Assembly (NCBI RefSeq): GCF_016862895.1
Contig: NZ_BONV01000019.1
Span: 1 to 64,000 of the forward strand
Length of the DNA: 64,000 nt
Reading direction: 5' to 3'
DNA from: Planotetraspora kaengkrachanensis
Lineage (GTDB): Bacteria; Actinomycetota; Actinomycetes; Streptosporangiales; Streptosporangiaceae
Below are positions 46,229-54,907 of this stretch, piece by piece. Both the position numbers and the translations under genes were made by a program. Each line of letters starts with the position of its first letter. Position 1 is the first letter of the stretch. The notes under the pieces are model-generated. The model made no database searches and was not told where the DNA came from. It saw only the letters and a program-made list of their open reading frames with translations.

Positions 46229-46748
46229 GGCGCTGGAGGAGGTCGCCGCGGCGATCGGCCCCGTCCGGGACGAGTGGCCGGGCCTGCGGTGGATCGACCC
46301 GTCCCTGTGGCACGTGACGCTCGCCTTCCTCGGCGAGGTCCCCGACCGGGTGCTGCCCGACCTGCACGTACGGCTGGCGAGAGCAGCCTCGCGCCACCCT
46401 CCGGCGACGTTGTCGTTCGCGGGGTCCGGGGCCTTCCCGTCTCCCGCTCATGGGAGGGTCTTCTGGGCCGGCCTGGGCGACGGCCCGTCCCTGAAGGGGC
46501 TGGCCGACTCGCTCGCCGCGGGGGCCCGCCGGGCCGGGGCGATGGAGAAGGACCGCACGCGGTTCCATCCCCATCTCACCCTGGCCCGCTCTCGGGACGG
46601 CGTCGACCTGTGGCCGCTCGTCCGGGCCACGAGCACGTTCAGCGGGCGCTCCTGGGAGGCGAAAGCCGTACATCTGATGCGAAGCCACCTGGGGCCGCGC
46701 GTCCGTTACGAGCACGTCGAGGCGTATTCACTCGGTCGTCGCGACTAG
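46194..46748 (+). CDS. thpR: RNA 2',3'-cyclic phosphodiesterase ThpR (2H superfamily)
   Basis: 184 residues, GTG start at 46194 overlapping the MFS stop by 35 bases. The two catalytic HxTx tetrapeptides of the 2H superfamily are HVTL (in LWHVTLAFLGEV) and HLTL (in FHPHLTLARSRD). The RLFLALLPP N-terminus is typical. The enzyme opens 2',3'-cyclic phosphates on RNA. The overlap with the exporter suggests cotranscription only; no functional relation is evident. Confidence 0.93.
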   Translation: MRLFLALLPPSEALEEVAAAIGPVRDEWPGLRWIDPSLWHVTLAFLGEVPDRVLPDLHVRLARAASRHPPATLSFAGSGAFPSPAHGRVFWAGLGDGPSLKGLADSLAAGARRAGAMEKDRTRFHPHLTLARSRDGVDLWPLVRATSTFSGRSWEAKAVHLMRSHLGPRVRYEHVEAYSLGRRD

Positions 46749-46758
46749 GCTCCTTGCC

Positions 46759-46842
46759 GTGGATCGTCCTCGTCGCTGGTTGTTGCCCACGGTGCTCGCG
46801 CTGCTCGTGCTCATCGTGGTGGTCGGGACGCTGCTGGGATGA
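46759..46842 (+). CDS. Possible 27-residue single-helix membrane peptide
   Basis: GTG 46759 opens a short frame, DRPRRWLLPTVLALLVLIVV (after the initiator) and ending GTLLG, with a basic N-terminus followed by one strongly hydrophobic helix. It is ten bases downstream of thpR. The topology is right for a small membrane protein, but the composition could also arise by chance and no homologue is known to me. Confidence 0.35.
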   Translation: MDRPRRWLLPTVLALLVLIVVVGTLLG

Positions 46843-46863
46843 CGTCCTAGGCAGGACCCCGCG

Positions 46864-47835
46864 CTACCAGGCGTACGCCTCGGGGGCGGGGTGGCCGGGA
46901 CCGGGGAAGATCTCGTCGAGACGGGCGAGCGTGTCTTCGTCGATCCCCGTGTGCATGACCTGGTTCGCTCCCTCGAGTTGCGCCATCGTGCGCGGACCGA
47001 TGATCGGAGCGGCGACCGCGGGCTGACAGAGCAGCCAGGACAGCGCCACGACATTGGGATCGGCGCCGATCTCCGCGCAGAACGCCTCGTACTCCTCGAT
47101 CTTGCTCTTGTGCTTGGCCACCTCGGCGAGCATGGTGTCGGTGCCGGACCGCCCCTTCTCGAGCTTCTTCAGCACACCGGAGAGCAGGCCGCCCGCGAGG
47201 GGGCTCCACGGGATCACGCTGATGCCGTAGTCCTCCGCGGCGGGCAGGAGCTCGATTTCCGGCAGGCGGTTGAGCAGGTTGTAGTGCGCCTGCTCGCTGA
47301 CCAGGCCGAGGAAGTTGCGGCGCCGGGCGGTCTCCTGGGCCTTGGCGAGGTGCCATCCCGCGAAGTTCGACGAACCGACGTAAAGGATCTTGCCCTGCTG
47401 CCGCAGGACCTCCATGGCCTCCCAGAACTCGTCGAACGGCGTGTACCTGTCGATGTGGTGGGCCTGGTACAGGTCGATGTGGTCGGTCTGCAGGCGCTTC
47501 AGGGAGGCGTCGGCGGCCCGCCTGATGTTCAGCGCGGACAGCCGGCGCTCGTTCGGCCAGTCGCCCATGATGCTGTAGACCTTGGTCGCGAGGACGGTGC
47601 GCTCGCGCCGGCCGCCGCCCTTCGCGAACCACCGGCCGATGATCTGCTCGGTGACGCCCTCGCCCTTCTGGCCGCCGTAGGAGTTCGCGGTGTCGAAGAA
47701 GTTGATGCCGAGCTCGTGGGCGCGATCCATGATCGCGTGGGAGTCGTCTTCCGTGGTCTGCGGGCCGAAGTTCATCGTGCCGAGGCAGAGCCTGCTGACC
47801 TGCAGGCCGGTACGTCCAAGTTGTTGATATTCCAC
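46864..47835 (-). CDS. Aldo/keto reductase
   Basis: 323 residues from GTG 47835 (reading EYQQLGRTGLQVSRLCLGTM after the initiator). The TIM barrel is recognisable from the N-terminal strand to the NADPH segment (WSPLAGGLLSG, IIGPRTMAQLEGA). The catalytic Asp is in INFFDTANSYG, Tyr in the same segment, and the Lys in VLATKVYS; His in YQAHHID. It belongs to the Tas/YajO-like branch. Substrate is unknown. Divergent from the propeller-like protein gene, with only about 55 bases between starts. Longer readings back to 48114 are shadows of that gene. Confidence 0.9.
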   Translation of the reverse strand: MEYQQLGRTGLQVSRLCLGTMNFGPQTTEDDSHAIMDRAHELGINFFDTANSYGGQKGEGVTEQIIGRWFAKGGGRRERTVLATKVYSIMGDWPNERRLSALNIRRAADASLKRLQTDHIDLYQAHHIDRYTPFDEFWEAMEVLRQQGKILYVGSSNFAGWHLAKAQETARRRNFLGLVSEQAHYNLLNRLPEIELLPAAEDYGISVIPWSPLAGGLLSGVLKKLEKGRSGTDTMLAEVAKHKSKIEEYEAFCAEIGADPNVVALSWLLCQPAVAAPIIGPRTMAQLEGANQVMHTGIDEDTLARLDEIFPGPGHPAPEAYAW

Positions 47836-47890
47836 TCGGCCCAGACTAGGCACCGACGCGGACGCTCCGTGCATCGGGAATGATTGCCGC

Positions 47891-48967
47891 ATGGGGATCT
47901 CGCGGGGGGCCGTGAACCGGGTCGGGAGGGCGCTTCGGCCGGCGGCGTTCGTCCTCGCCGTCTCCGCCGCCCTCTCCCTCGCCGTCCCGCCTCCGCAGAG
48001 CGCCCGCGCCGACGACGACAAGCCCCTGTTCGCCGACGACGACAAACCCCTCTTCACGATCAGGGACAAGCGCATCGCCGAGTCCAGCGGGCTGGCGTTC
48101 TCGCCGACGCACAAGGGCGTCGTCTACACGCACAACGACAGCGGCGGCTCCCCGACGGTCTACGCACTTGGCCTCGACGGCCGGACGCGGGCCGCGTTCA
48201 CCCTCGCCGGAGCGGTCGCCAGGGACTGGGAGGCGATGGCGACCTCCGTCGACCCCAAGACCGGGCGGGGCGTGCTGTGGATCGGCGACATCGGCGACAA
48301 CCTGGACGGCGCGTGGTCCGACATCTCCGTCTACAAGGTCGTCGAGCCGCGGACGCTGGCGGACGCGACGCTCAAGGCGACCCGGTACCGCTTCCGCTAC
48401 AAGGACGGCGCCCGCAACGCCGAGGGCCTGATGGTCGACCCCCGTTCCGGCCGGCTGTACGTCGTCAGCAAGGAGTTCGACGGGTCGATCTACCAGGCGC
48501 CGGCCAAGCTCAGGACCGACGGGGTGAACGTGCTCCGGCGGGTCGGGTCCGCACCCATCATGGCCACCGACGCCGCCTTCGCCCCCGACGGTTCGAGCTT
48601 CGTGATCCGGACGTACTTCTCCGCCACGGTCTTCCGCTCGCCCGATCACGAGATCGCGCATGTCACCATGCCGCCGCTGAACCAGTCGGAGTCCGTCACC
48701 TACACCCCGGACGGCACCGCCCTGCTCACCGGCTCGGAAGGCGCGCGGAGCCCGGTCTACGAGGTGCCGCTGCCGGCGGAGGCCCGGGCGCGGCCCGCGG
48801 TCGCCACCCGATCTCCGGCGGCGACCCCGGCCCCGCGAGGTTCGGCCGCGGCCTCCGGACAGGCGGGCGATTCCGGAGTGCCGACCACGATGATCGTCTT
48901 ATGGGTGGCGGTCGCCGTGGGAGCGATCGGCGTGATCCTCGTGATCGCCTGGCGGACCGCTCGCTGA
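47891..48967 (+). CDS. Exported, C-terminally anchored propeller-like protein
   Basis: 358 residues. A signal peptide (VGRALRPAAFVLAVSAALSL) ends near residue 42. A tandem duplication follows at once: DDDKPLFADDDKPLFT. The body (ESSGLAFSPTHKGVVYTHND, ARDWEAMATSVDPKTGRG, GVLWIGDIGDNLDGAWSD, SGRLYVVSKEF) has the blade pattern of beta-propeller or SMP-30-like proteins (the GxWIGDIGDN block suggests the 'esterase-like/phytase-like' family). A Pro/Ala linker leads to a single C-terminal membrane helix (TTMIVLWVAVAVGAIGVILV) and a short basic tail. It is therefore a cell-surface-anchored protein. Confidence 0.85.
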   Translation: MGISRGAVNRVGRALRPAAFVLAVSAALSLAVPPPQSARADDDKPLFADDDKPLFTIRDKRIAESSGLAFSPTHKGVVYTHNDSGGSPTVYALGLDGRTRAAFTLAGAVARDWEAMATSVDPKTGRGVLWIGDIGDNLDGAWSDISVYKVVEPRTLADATLKATRYRFRYKDGARNAEGLMVDPRSGRLYVVSKEFDGSIYQAPAKLRTDGVNVLRRVGSAPIMATDAAFAPDGSSFVIRTYFSATVFRSPDHEIAHVTMPPLNQSESVTYTPDGTALLTGSEGARSPVYEVPLPAEARARPAVATRSPAATPAPRGSAAASGQAGDSGVPTTMIVLWVAVAVGAIGVILVIAWRTAR

Positions 48968-49016
48968 AGGCGGACCGCTCGCTGAGGAGGGTGTCACGGC
49001 ACGCTCCATGAGCGCG

Positions 49017-49406
49017 TCACATCGGTCGCCTGTGACTGTCGGGACGGATCCTCTCGGCGAACCGCTCGCCCCGCAACGCCCGTTCCACGAGGTCGATGGC
49101 CTGCGCGAGCCGTACGAGCCGGGGCCCCTCGCTGCGATAGGCCTTGAGCACCGCCTCGACGGCGTGCGGAGGCAGGTGATCCTTCAGGTCCACGGCGGCG
49201 CCGCGATAGCCCTCCCGGGCGGCCTGGATCGACGCGCGCACGTGGTGGGCGGCCATCCGCGCCAGCGCGACCGGGTGGCGGCGCAGCACCGCGTAGGCGC
49301 GGTAGTCCGGCGGCACCGCGTCGAGCAGCCACGCCGAGGCCGACGTCTCCCAGTCGGGACTGTCGGGCGGGCGAACCTCCTGCGGCCATCCCGGCGGCAC
49401 GTACAT
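49017..49406 (-). CDS. Hypothetical protein conserved in actinobacteria
   Basis: 129 residues from ATG 49406 (MYVPPGWPQEVRPPDSPDWE). It is helical, with PPDYRAYAVLRRHPVALARM and the segment HVRASIQAAREGYRGAAVDL followed by LPPHAVEAVLKAYRSEGPRL. I do not recognise the family; similar short proteins occur in Streptomyces. No membrane segment. Divergent from lhgO, 118 bases away. Confidence 0.7.
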   Translation of the reverse strand: MYVPPGWPQEVRPPDSPDWETSASAWLLDAVPPDYRAYAVLRRHPVALARMAAHHVRASIQAAREGYRGAAVDLKDHLPPHAVEAVLKAYRSEGPRLVRLAQAIDLVERALRGERFAERIRPDSHRRPM

Positions 49407-49524
49407 GGCCACCAGTCTACCGAACGTCAGTTCGATCTCTAATGAGTGGCAGACGAGTCCGAGAGGGCTGGTGGACAATGGCGGGCGTGGTGCCCATATT
49501 CAGCCGTATGTCCGCCGGAGCGAC

Positions 49525-50715
49525 ATGAAGCTTGGAATCATCGGTGCGGGAATCCTCGGCCTGGCCGTCGCCAGGGAGATGGCGCGTTCGGGCGCCGAGG
49601 TGACCGTGCTGGACAAGGAAGCCGACGTCGCGGCCCATCAGACCGGGCGTAACAGCGGCGTCGTTCACGCCGGGATCTACTACACCCCCGGTTCCCTGAA
49701 GGCGACCCTCTGCCGGGACGGCATGGCGATGCTCAGGGAGTACTGCGCGGAGCACAGGCTGCCCTACGACGAGGTCGGCAAGCTCGTCGTCGCGTCCACC
49801 CGTGCCGAGATGGCGGGACTGCGCAGGATCGCCGACCGCGCCAGGGAGAACCGGGTGCCGGGCATCGCGGAGGTCGACGCGCTCGGGCTGCGGGAGATCG
49901 AGCCGGACACCGTCGGCGTGGGCGCGGTCCACTCGCCGCACACCGCCATCACCGACTTCCCTGCCATCGCGCGCCGCCTCGCCGCCGACGTGACGGACAT
50001 GGGCGGCTCCGTACGGCTCTCGCATCCCGTCCGGGGCATCAGGGAGACGTCCCGGGGGGTCGAGGTGGTGGCGGGAACGTCACGCTTCACCTTCGACCGG
50101 CTCATCTCCTGCGCGGGACTCGGCACCGACCGGGTGGCGGCGATGGCCGGCGCGCCGGGAGACGTGCGGATCATCCCCTTCCGCGGCGAGTACTACAAAC
50201 TGACGGACACGGCGAAGACCATGGTGCGCGGGCTCATCTATCCCGTGCCCGACCCCCGTTACCCGTTCCTCGGCGTCCACCTCACCCGCAGGATCGACGG
50301 CGAGGTGCTGGTCGGGCCGAACGCGGTGCTGGCGCTGGCGCTCGAGGGCTACTCGTGGGGCGAGATCTCCCTCAAGGACCTCCGGCGGATCGTGACCTGG
50401 CCGGGCACCCGGCGCATGGCGGCGACGCACTGGCGCACCGGCGTGCGGGAGGTGTACGGATCGCTCGCGAAGCGGTCGTTCCTGGCCGCGGCGCGGCGGT
50501 ACGTGCCCGCGCTCACCGCGGACGACATCGTCAAGACGCGAGGGGGAGTCCGGGCCCAGGCGGTGGCGAGGGACGGCGCCCTGCTCGACGACTTCTCCAT
50601 CGACGTGCACGGGCGGATCGTCCTGGTCAGGAACGCCCCGTCGCCCGCCGCGACGTCGAGTCTGGCCATCGCCCGGCACATCGCTTTAACGGCTCCCTTA
50701 ACTTCCAACTCCTAG
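49525..50715 (+). CDS. lhgO: L-2-hydroxyglutarate oxidase
   Basis: 396 residues, FAD-dependent DAO family. The dinucleotide fold is GIIGAGILGLAVAREM and the second flavin contact is HQTGRNSGVVHAGIYYTPGS, the signature of LhgO/YgaF; the C-terminal FAD strand is RGGVRAQAVARDGALLDDF. It oxidises L-2-hydroxyglutarate to 2-oxoglutarate. ATG 49525 (CGGAGC upstream). The 3' end holds two TTAAC repeats that look like the upstream region of the next regulator gene. Confidence 0.92.
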   Translation: MKLGIIGAGILGLAVAREMARSGAEVTVLDKEADVAAHQTGRNSGVVHAGIYYTPGSLKATLCRDGMAMLREYCAEHRLPYDEVGKLVVASTRAEMAGLRRIADRARENRVPGIAEVDALGLREIEPDTVGVGAVHSPHTAITDFPAIARRLAADVTDMGGSVRLSHPVRGIRETSRGVEVVAGTSRFTFDRLISCAGLGTDRVAAMAGAPGDVRIIPFRGEYYKLTDTAKTMVRGLIYPVPDPRYPFLGVHLTRRIDGEVLVGPNAVLALALEGYSWGEISLKDLRRIVTWPGTRRMAATHWRTGVREVYGSLAKRSFLAAARRYVPALTADDIVKTRGGVRAQAVARDGALLDDFSIDVHGRIVLVRNAPSPAATSSLAIARHIALTAPLTSNS

Positions 50716-50728
50716 AGTGCTTGATGCC

Positions 50729-51439
50729 ATGGTCAACGCATCTCCCGAAGCACGGCTGCTCGTCGTCGAGGACGAGCCGAACATCCTTGAACTGCTGGCC
50801 GCGAGCCTGCGGTTCGCCGGATTCGAGGTCAACACCGCCTCCAGCGGAGGCGAGGCGGTCTCGGCCGCCCAGCGCCACCGGCCGGACCTGATCGTTCTCG
50901 ACGTCATGCTGCCCGACATGGACGGTTTCGACATCGTGCGCCGGCTGCGCGGCGGCGGAACGCACACCCCAGTGGTGTTCCTCACCGCCAGGGACGCGAC
51001 CGAGGACAAGGTCCGCGGCCTCACCCTCGGCGGCGACGACTACGTGACCAAACCCTTCAGTCTCGAAGAGGTGGTCGCCAGGATCCGGGCCGTGCTCCGC
51101 CGTACGAGCGGCGACCCCACGGCGGTGCCTCCCCGGCTGACCTTCGCCGACATCGAGCTCGACGAGGAGTCGCACGAGGTGTGGCGCGGCGGCGCGGCCG
51201 TCCCGCTCTCGCCGACCGAGTTCAAGCTGCTGCGGTACTTCATGGCCAACGCCGGGCGGGTGCTGTCCAAGGCCCAGATCCTGGATCACGTCTGGGACTA
51301 CGACTTCCGCGGCGACGCGGGAATCGTCGAGTCCTACGTCTCCGTGTTGCGCCGCAAGCTCGACAACGCCAATCCGCGGCTCATCCACACCCTCAGAGGA
51401 GTCGGATACGTGATGCGGACACCGCCGTCCACCGCCTGA
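50729..51439 (+). CDS. OmpR/PhoB-type response regulator (RR1)
   Basis: 236 residues. Receiver: VVEDEPNILELLAASL, phosphoacceptor in LIVLDVMLPDMDGF, then TARD and the Lys of GGDDYVTKPFSLEE. The OmpR winged helix is from residue 145 (VWRGGAAVPLSPTEFKLLRY, LVDHVW-type core DHVWDY, VESYVSVLRRKL). Its usual partner HK1 starts six bases after its stop, so they form an operon. ATG 50729 is preferred to GTG 50717. Two direct repeats of TTAAC 12 bp apart precede it inside the lhgO 3' end (50686-50702). Confidence 0.95.
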   Translation: MVNASPEARLLVVEDEPNILELLAASLRFAGFEVNTASSGGEAVSAAQRHRPDLIVLDVMLPDMDGFDIVRRLRGGGTHTPVVFLTARDATEDKVRGLTLGGDDYVTKPFSLEEVVARIRAVLRRTSGDPTAVPPRLTFADIELDEESHEVWRGGAAVPLSPTEFKLLRYFMANAGRVLSKAQILDHVWDYDFRGDAGIVESYVSVLRRKLDNANPRLIHTLRGVGYVMRTPPSTA

Positions 51440-51444
51440 GCGTC

Positions 51445-52965
51445 GTGTCAGGGCGCACGCCGCTGCGGATACGACTGAGCGCGGCCATGCTGGCGCTCGT
51501 CGCCGTGGCCATGGCCGTCATCGGTGTGGGCAGTGTCTCCGCCCTCCGCCACTACCTCGTCTCCCGGGTGGACCTGCAGCTCGCGATGGTCACCCAGGAC
51601 GTGGTCCTGCGCCTGGAACGCGGGCCGATGCTCCTGGCCAGGCTCAGGGTCCCGCCGGAGGGCCGCGTCGAGGTCCGCGACCCTACGGGCAAGCTGATCG
51701 CCGCGCAGGCGGGGATGGCCGTCGAGACCCTGCCCGGCCCGGCCTCCGTCACCTCGCAGACGCCCCGGACCGTCCCCGCCGTGTCCGGCGACGGGCTGTG
51801 GCGTGCCCGGGTGGTCCCGGTCTCCGGTCTCGGCACCGTGGTCGTCGCCGTCGACTTCGCCTCCGTACGCCAGATCACGGGGCGGCTCGCGCTCATCGAA
51901 CTGCTGGTCGGCGGCGTCGTGATGGTCGTCCTCGCCGTCGTCGGCGTCGTGATCGTACGGCGGAGCCTGCGTCCGCTGACGGAGATCGAGCGGACCGCGG
52001 AGGACATCGCCCAGGGGAGCCTCAGCAGCCGGATCCCGGATCGCGACCCCCGCACCGAGGTCGGGCGGCTCGCCCGGTCTCTGAACGGCATGCTGGCCCA
52101 GATCGAGACGGCCTTCGAGGCCCGCGCGGCGTCGGAGGCGTCCGCACGCGAGTCTGAGGCCAGGATGCGGCGCTTCGTCGCGGACGCCTCACACGAGTTG
52201 CGCACGCCCCTCACGTCCATCAGGGGGTTCGCGGAGTTCCACCGCCAGGTTCCGGACGCCGACGCCACCCGGTTGATGGCGCGGATCGAGAGCGAGGCGG
52301 CCCGCATGGGCCTGCTCGTCGAGGACCTGCTACTGCTCGCCCGGCTCGACCAGCAGCGCCCGCTCCAGTCGGAGCCCGTCGACCTGCTCGCGGTGGCCGC
52401 GGACGCCGTCCACGACACCAGGATCCTGTGCCCCGACAGGGACGTCACCCTCGACGTCGACAGTGACGTGGCGCTCATCGTCATGGGAGACGAGGTGCGG
52501 TTGCGGCAGGTCGTCGGGAACCTGATGAGCAACGCGACCATCCACACTCCCGGCGGGACCTCCATCGCGGTCCGGCTCGGGGCGACGGGCTCGCGGGCCT
52601 TCGTGGAGGTCGCCGACCAGGGGCCCGGGCTCACCGCGGAGCAGGCCGCGCGCGTCTTCGAGCGTTTCTACCGCGCGGATCCCTCGAGGACGAGGCCCTC
52701 CGGAGGCAGCGGCCTCGGGCTCGCCATCGTCGACTCGCTCGTGCGGGCGCACGGGGGCGAGGTCGGCGTCCGCACGGCGCCCGGTGAGGGTGCGGCCTTC
52801 CGCATCGTCCTCCCGCTCGCGCCCGAGGCCCTGGACGTCGACGAGGATCCCGACGACTCCGAGGACGCCGACCTCGCCGAGGACCTGTCCGGCGAGGCTC
52901 TGCTCGATGAGGCCTCGTTCGAGGCGGAGGAAGCGGTCTCGGCCGCTCCCGACGCGCCCCGCTGA
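51445..52965 (+). CDS. Sensor histidine kinase HK1 with acidic C-terminal tail
   Basis: 506 residues, GTG start. Two membrane helices (LSAAMLALVAVAMAVIGVGS and ALIELLVGGVVMVVLAVVGV) flank a ~110-residue extracytoplasmic sensor domain; a HAMP and a HisKA domain follow (MRRFVADASHELRTPLTSIR, His at ~residue 244) with the N, G1 and G2 boxes (GNLMSNATIHT, DQGPGL, GSGLGLAIV). After the catalytic domain there is an unusually acidic tail of ~45 residues (DVDEDPDDSEDADLAEDLSG). The whole cassette is coupled to RR1. Confidence 0.94.
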   Translation: MSGRTPLRIRLSAAMLALVAVAMAVIGVGSVSALRHYLVSRVDLQLAMVTQDVVLRLERGPMLLARLRVPPEGRVEVRDPTGKLIAAQAGMAVETLPGPASVTSQTPRTVPAVSGDGLWRARVVPVSGLGTVVVAVDFASVRQITGRLALIELLVGGVVMVVLAVVGVVIVRRSLRPLTEIERTAEDIAQGSLSSRIPDRDPRTEVGRLARSLNGMLAQIETAFEARAASEASARESEARMRRFVADASHELRTPLTSIRGFAEFHRQVPDADATRLMARIESEAARMGLLVEDLLLLARLDQQRPLQSEPVDLLAVAADAVHDTRILCPDRDVTLDVDSDVALIVMGDEVRLRQVVGNLMSNATIHTPGGTSIAVRLGATGSRAFVEVADQGPGLTAEQAARVFERFYRADPSRTRPSGGSGLGLAIVDSLVRAHGGEVGVRTAPGEGAAFRIVLPLAPEALDVDEDPDDSEDADLAEDLSGEALLDEASFEAEEAVSAAPDAPR

Positions 52966-53005
52966 CGACCGCCCGACAGGAGGCGCCCGCTCGCGGAGCG
53001 GAGTC

Positions 53006-54775
53006 TCAGCTCACCTCGGGGAAGCCCTCGTCGGGGAAGCCGCCGCCCGAGGATCCGCTCGGCAGGACGACCTGGTCCCCGTCGGTGAGCCCGTCGACGA
53101 TCTCCACGTACTGGTCGCCGCGGATGCCGGTCTTCACCGTCCGCTGCACCTGGCCGCCGCCGGCCTGCCGGACCGTCACCGTCGCCGTCCCGTCCGCGAG
53201 AGTCCGTACGGCCTGCGCCGGCACGTACAGGGCGTCGTCGGCCGTTCCGGTGGTCACCTGTGCGGTCGCGCTCTGCCCGAGCAGCAGGTTGGCCGGCCGG
53301 TCCTCGAACGAGATCGTCACGCCGTAGCGGACGAGCCTGCCGCTCGTCGTCGCCGTGGGGTCGATGTGGGCCACGGTGCCGTCGTACTCCTCGCCCGGAT
53401 GGGTGGCCAGCGTGATCGTGGCCTTCTGGCCCACCTTGAGCGACTGGACGTCCGACTGGGTGAACATCGCCTGCATCTGGAGGTCGCCGAGGTCGCCGAG
53501 GGTGATGAAGGTGCCGGACGTGTACTGCGTGCCGACGGTTCCCGCGACCGACAGGATCGTGCCGTCGGCGGGAGCCTTGATCTTCACTCCCGCGAGCGCC
53601 TGCCTGGCGTCGGCGAGGTCGGACGTCGCCTTGCTGACGGCCGCCTCGGCCTCCGCCTCGGTCATCGGCGTCCCACCGCCACCGCCGCCACCGCGGCCCC
53701 CCGAGCCGCCGAAACCGCCGCCGCCCCGGCCGGAGCCGCCACCCTGTCCGTCACCCTGACCGCCGCCGGGTCCGCCCTGGCCGCCCCCGCCCTGCCCGGG
53801 CGTTCCGCCTCCGGGAGTACACGTCGGCGAGGGGGTCGCGCTCGGAGGCGCCGAGTGCGTCGGTGTCGGCGTCGCGTGCGTGGGAGTCGGAGTGGGAGTG
53901 GGCGTCGCGGTCGGTGTCGGTGTCGGTGACGGTGAAGGTGTCGGTGTCACGGTCGGAGTGACGGTCGGGGTGGGCGACGGGCTCGGGTGCTTGGTCCAGG
54001 TCTGCCGCGCCCGGCCGGTCGAGGCGTTCGCGGACGACGTGCCGGCGGCCTTCGCCGCTCCGGAACCGCTTGCCGCCCCGTGGCCCGTCGTACGGCCGGC
54101 GGAGTCCGGTGTGGGCGTCGCCGACGCGAGCGGCGGGTGCTCCCGTCCGCGACCGTCAGAGTCGTACGACACCAGGGACACGTTGAGGGCGAGCCAGCCT
54201 TGGCTGGTCGCCACGTTCCCCGACATTGAGGCGGGAGTGGTCGCGCAGGACGTCACGGAACCTCCGGAGCCGGAACCACCGGAGGACGAGCCCGACGAGC
54301 CGTGTCCCGACCCGGCCGACGACGAACCCTGGCCGGAGGTCGTGCGGGCCATGGCCGGAACGACCGTGACGCCTCCGGAGGAACCCCCCGTGGAGGTCAC
54401 CGACGTCCCGCTCTCGATCTTGTCGAGGGTGTCCTGCGCGGCGGCCAGGGACGCCTTGGCGGCGTCGTAGTCCTCGCGCGCGATCGTGTCGTCGATGCGG
54501 GCCAGCACGCGGCCCTTCTTCACCTTGTCCCCGACCTTGACGTCGAGCTTCTGCACCGTACCGGCCGCGCCGAACCCCAGATCGCTCACGCCGTCGTTGA
54601 CAGTGTTGCCCGCGGCGGAGACGTACGCGGACACGGTGCCGCGCTTGGCCGCGGCGAGCGAGATCTGCCCGGCCGCGGGGGAGCCCCCGTCGCTCACACG
54701 GAGGACGGCGAAGCCTGCGATGGCGACCCCGGCGAGGGCCAGTCCCCCGACGCGGATCGGAATGCTCGGTGTCAT
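53006..54775 (-). CDS. HlyD/MacA-type membrane fusion protein with a very long low-complexity insert
   Basis: 589 residues. One N-terminal helix ([19 protein letters not shown]) is followed by the first lipoyl half ([20 protein letters not shown]) and half of the coiled-coil hairpin (~100-120). From ~121 to ~370 the hairpin is replaced by ~250 residues of Ser/Gly, then Pro/Thr-rich repeats ([10 protein letters not shown]) and Gly runs. The second hairpin half and lipoyl half ([36 protein letters not shown]) and a beta-barrel domain ([20 protein letters not shown]) complete the adaptor. The insert has two cysteines. It runs against the operon at 54908 and is divergent from it. ATG 54775 is preferred over ATG 54784. 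Confidence 0.88.
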   Translation of the reverse strand: MTPSIPIRVGGLALAGVAIAGFAVLRVSDGGSPAAGQISLAAAKRGTVSAYVSAAGNTVNDGVSDLGFGAAGTVQKLDVKVGDKVKKGRVLARIDDTIAREDYDAAKASLAAAQDTLDKIESGTSVTSTGGSSGGVTVVPAMARTTSGQGSSSAGSGHGSSGSSSGGSGSGGSVTSCATTPASMSGNVATSQGWLALNVSLVSYDSDGRGREHPPLASATPTPDSAGRTTGHGAASGSGAAKAAGTSSANASTGRARQTWTKHPSPSPTPTVTPTVTPTPSPSPTPTPTATPTPTPTPTHATPTPTHSAPPSATPSPTCTPGGGTPGQGGGGQGGPGGGQGDGQGGGSGRGGGGFGGSGGRGGGGGGGTPMTEAEAEAAVSKATSDLADARQALAGVKIKAPADGTILSVAGTVGTQYTSGTFITLGDLGDLQMQAMFTQSDVQSLKVGQKATITLATHPGEEYDGTVAHIDPTATTSGRLVRYGVTISFEDRPANLLLGQSATAQVTTGTADDALYVPAQAVRTLADGTATVTVRQAGGGQVQRTVKTGIRGDQYVEIVDGLTDGDQVVLPSGSSGGGFPDEGFPEVS

Positions 54776-54907
54776 GGCGGCCATCCTCGCGACGCCACGT
54801 CACCGCTCCCTTGGCCCTGCCTGAGAGTTATCTGAAAATGCGACTTCCAGGAAACTGTCAGCATCGGCCGAGGTTGCCCGAAGCGGGATCCGCCAGGGTT
54901 CAGCGTC
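54776..54907. promoter_or_regulatory. Divergent promoter region between two adaptor genes, with CTGA direct repeats
   Basis: The 132-base gap contains the direct repeat CTGAGAGTTATCTGA (54821-54835; CTGA units 11 bp apart), the spacing used by OmpR-family regulators. Two such regulators are encoded in the same locus, so autoregulation is plausible. No reliable -10 or -35 is visible. Confidence 0.45.
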
